Below, in pieces: positions 13,639 to 14,648 of a stretch of DNA of 14,648 nt; the stretch's first letter is position 1, and each line of letters starts with the position of its first letter. Where the stretch lies: contig CAMPIQ010000095.1 of NCBI GenBank assembly GCA_946886475.1, positions 1-14,648 of the forward strand, given 5' to 3'. The DNA is from an uncultured Chitinophagales bacterium. GTDB taxonomy: Bacteria; Bacteroidota; Bacteroidia; Chitinophagales; Chitinophagaceae. The notes under the pieces were generated by a model. The model was not told the DNA's origin, ran no database searches, and worked only from the letters and a program-made list of their open reading frames with translations. The position numbers were made by a program, and so were the translations under genes.

Positions 13639-14648
13639 TGCCTTCTTTTATCCACCATCCATCTTCCTACCGTGATCCTGCTGGTTTTATGTTTTATCAT
13701 AACCACCAGTTGTACCGCCAGGTAAACCTTTGCTTTAAAGAAGACTTTGATGAATTCATTTCCGGCGGTTTATACAAAGATCTTACAGAGAAAGGGTTAC
13801 TGGTGCCACATAAAGAAGTGGAAGGCAACCTCACAGGCAGCCCTGAATGGCACCGCACTATTCAGCCCCGGCCCATTGATCTTATCAGCTATCCATATGA
13901 ATGGTGTTTTGAAATGCTGAAAGATGCTGCCCTGCTCACCATTGAAATTGCAAAACAGGCTATGCAAAAAGGTATGATGCTAAAAGATGCATCAGCTTAT
14001 AATGTTCAATGGTACCGCGGCAAAATGATCTTTATTGACACGTTATCCTTTGAACGGTACGATGAAAAAAAACCATGGATCGCTTATAAACAATTCTGTG
14101 AGCATTTTTTTGCTCCGCTGGCATTGATGCATTACCTGCAAATACCGGTTCAGCCTCTTTGCATGGCATACCCCGAAGGCATTCCGCTTTCTATTGCCCG
14201 GAAGTTACTTCCGTTCAGAAGCAGACTTAATCTACATAGCTACCTGCATCTTCACCTCCATGCCTCGGTTTCAAAAAAAGACAGGGAGGAAAAAAAGACG
14301 GGTGCATTTTCAAAACAAAAAATGCAAAACCTGCTGCGAAGCCTGGAAGAAGGGATCCGTTCATTTTCGTTTGACAGGCCTTCAGGTGTGTGGTCAGGAT
14401 ATTACGAGGAAGCATCCCGGAGGGAAGAATATATTCATCATAAAAAACAGCTCGTTGATAAATGGCTTCATGAGCTTCAATGGACAACTGCACTGGACGC
14501 GGGCGCCAACGAAGGAACGTTTTCCTGCCTGGTGAAAGATAAAGCCGGTTTTATGATCAGTGCCGACGCTGATCATTTCTCCATCAACAACCTTTATAAA
14601 AAATTAAAAAAGGATCAGATCACCAATATTTGTCCGATTATAATGGAC
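13638..14648 (+). CDS. NoeA-like SAM methyltransferase with kinase-like N-terminal half (3' end outside window)
   Basis: The frame is open from the ATG at 13638 to the window end (337 residues, incomplete) and overlaps the previous stop by one base. The first part (SYRDPAGFMFY, LYRQVN, then SYPYEW at 84-89) resembles proteins annotated as nodulation protein NoeA-related methyltransferases. Residues 113-139 contain LKDASAYNVQW and FIDTLSF: D117, N122 and D134 have about the spacing of the catalytic D-x4-N and metal-binding Asp of kinase-fold phosphotransferases. After a basic, Lys-rich stretch (about 211-225), residues 285-293 (ALDAGANEG) form a SAM-binding motif I, and SADAD (308-312) fits the next acidic strand end. 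The rest of the methyltransferase is cut off. There is no signal peptide. Substrate unknown; the kinase likeness is my inference from spacing. Confidence 0.82.
   Translation, partial: MPSFIHHPSSYRDPAGFMFYHNHQLYRQVNLCFKEDFDEFISGGLYKDLTEKGLLVPHKEVEGNLTGSPEWHRTIQPRPIDLISYPYEWCFEMLKDAALLTIEIAKQAMQKGMMLKDASAYNVQWYRGKMIFIDTLSFERYDEKKPWIAYKQFCEHFFAPLALMHYLQIPVQPLCMAYPEGIPLSIARKLLPFRSRLNLHSYLHLHLHASVSKKDREEKKTGAFSKQKMQNLLRSLEEGIRSFSFDRPSGVWSGYYEEASRREEYIHHKKQLVDKWLHELQWTTALDAGANEGTFSCLVKDKAGFMISADADHFSINNLYKKLKKDQITNICPIIMD

Noticed and set aside
14194..14576. Plus- and minus-strand frames near the right edge
   Set aside because: They are out of frame with the NoeA-like protein, whose frame stays open through the region and carries the SAM-binding motif.
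1..14648. CRISPR arrays, tRNA or rRNA genes, insertion sequences, phage genes
   Set aside because: I found no spaced direct repeats, transposase or integrase motifs or RNA gene sequences; almost all bases are accounted for by protein genes.

Overview
The window looks like a chromosomal stretch from a member of the Bacteroidota, most likely the Chitinophagaceae/Chitinophagales. The grounds are the protein families (above all an ECF sigma factor coupled to a membrane-anchored beta-barrel protein), the lack of clear Shine-Dalgarno sequences before most starts, and promoter-like TTTG/TANNTTTG elements. I see no rRNA, tRNA, CRISPR array, insertion sequence or prophage gene. The region is gene-dense, with no gene-free stretch above about 100 bases.

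Layout. Left edge, minus strand: a cobalamin-binding-type radical SAM enzyme (3' end cut by the window) preceded by a protein with a flavin-reductase-like C-terminal half. Only 29 bp separate these from a plus-strand trio: polysaccharide deacetylase, GNAT-type acetyltransferase and GT4 glycosyltransferase (2185-5243). The trio meets, tail to tail with an 11-bp overlap, a minus-strand series. Read in transcription order from 11039 down to 5233, the series is a LuxE-type adenylating enzyme, an ECF sigma factor, an anti-sigma/beta-barrel fusion, an ABC exporter and a second GT4 glycosyltransferase. Divergent from the LuxE-like gene, with 26 bp between, a tight plus-strand operon runs to the right edge: lipoprotein, UbiA-like membrane protein, M42 peptidase, a 53-residue single-helix membrane protein, and a NoeA-like protein cut by the window end.

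How the genes may work together. The deacetylase, acetyltransferase, two glycosyltransferases and ABC exporter suggest assembly, modification and export of a glycan or glycolipid. The sigma factor and its partner look like an envelope-sensing switch: the partner joins a short cytoplasmic segment, one membrane helix, a long low-complexity linker and an outer-membrane-type barrel in one chain. The right-hand operon is the least understood part. Its last two genes pair a small DPGSGS-motif membrane protein with a two-part protein whose N-terminal half carries a kinase-like D-x4-N ... D pattern and whose C-terminal half begins a SAM-methyltransferase domain. I regard this pair as the best candidate for an undescribed system.

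Limits: all assignments come from reading motifs and from memory of families. No database search was run, and promoter calls are by eye.
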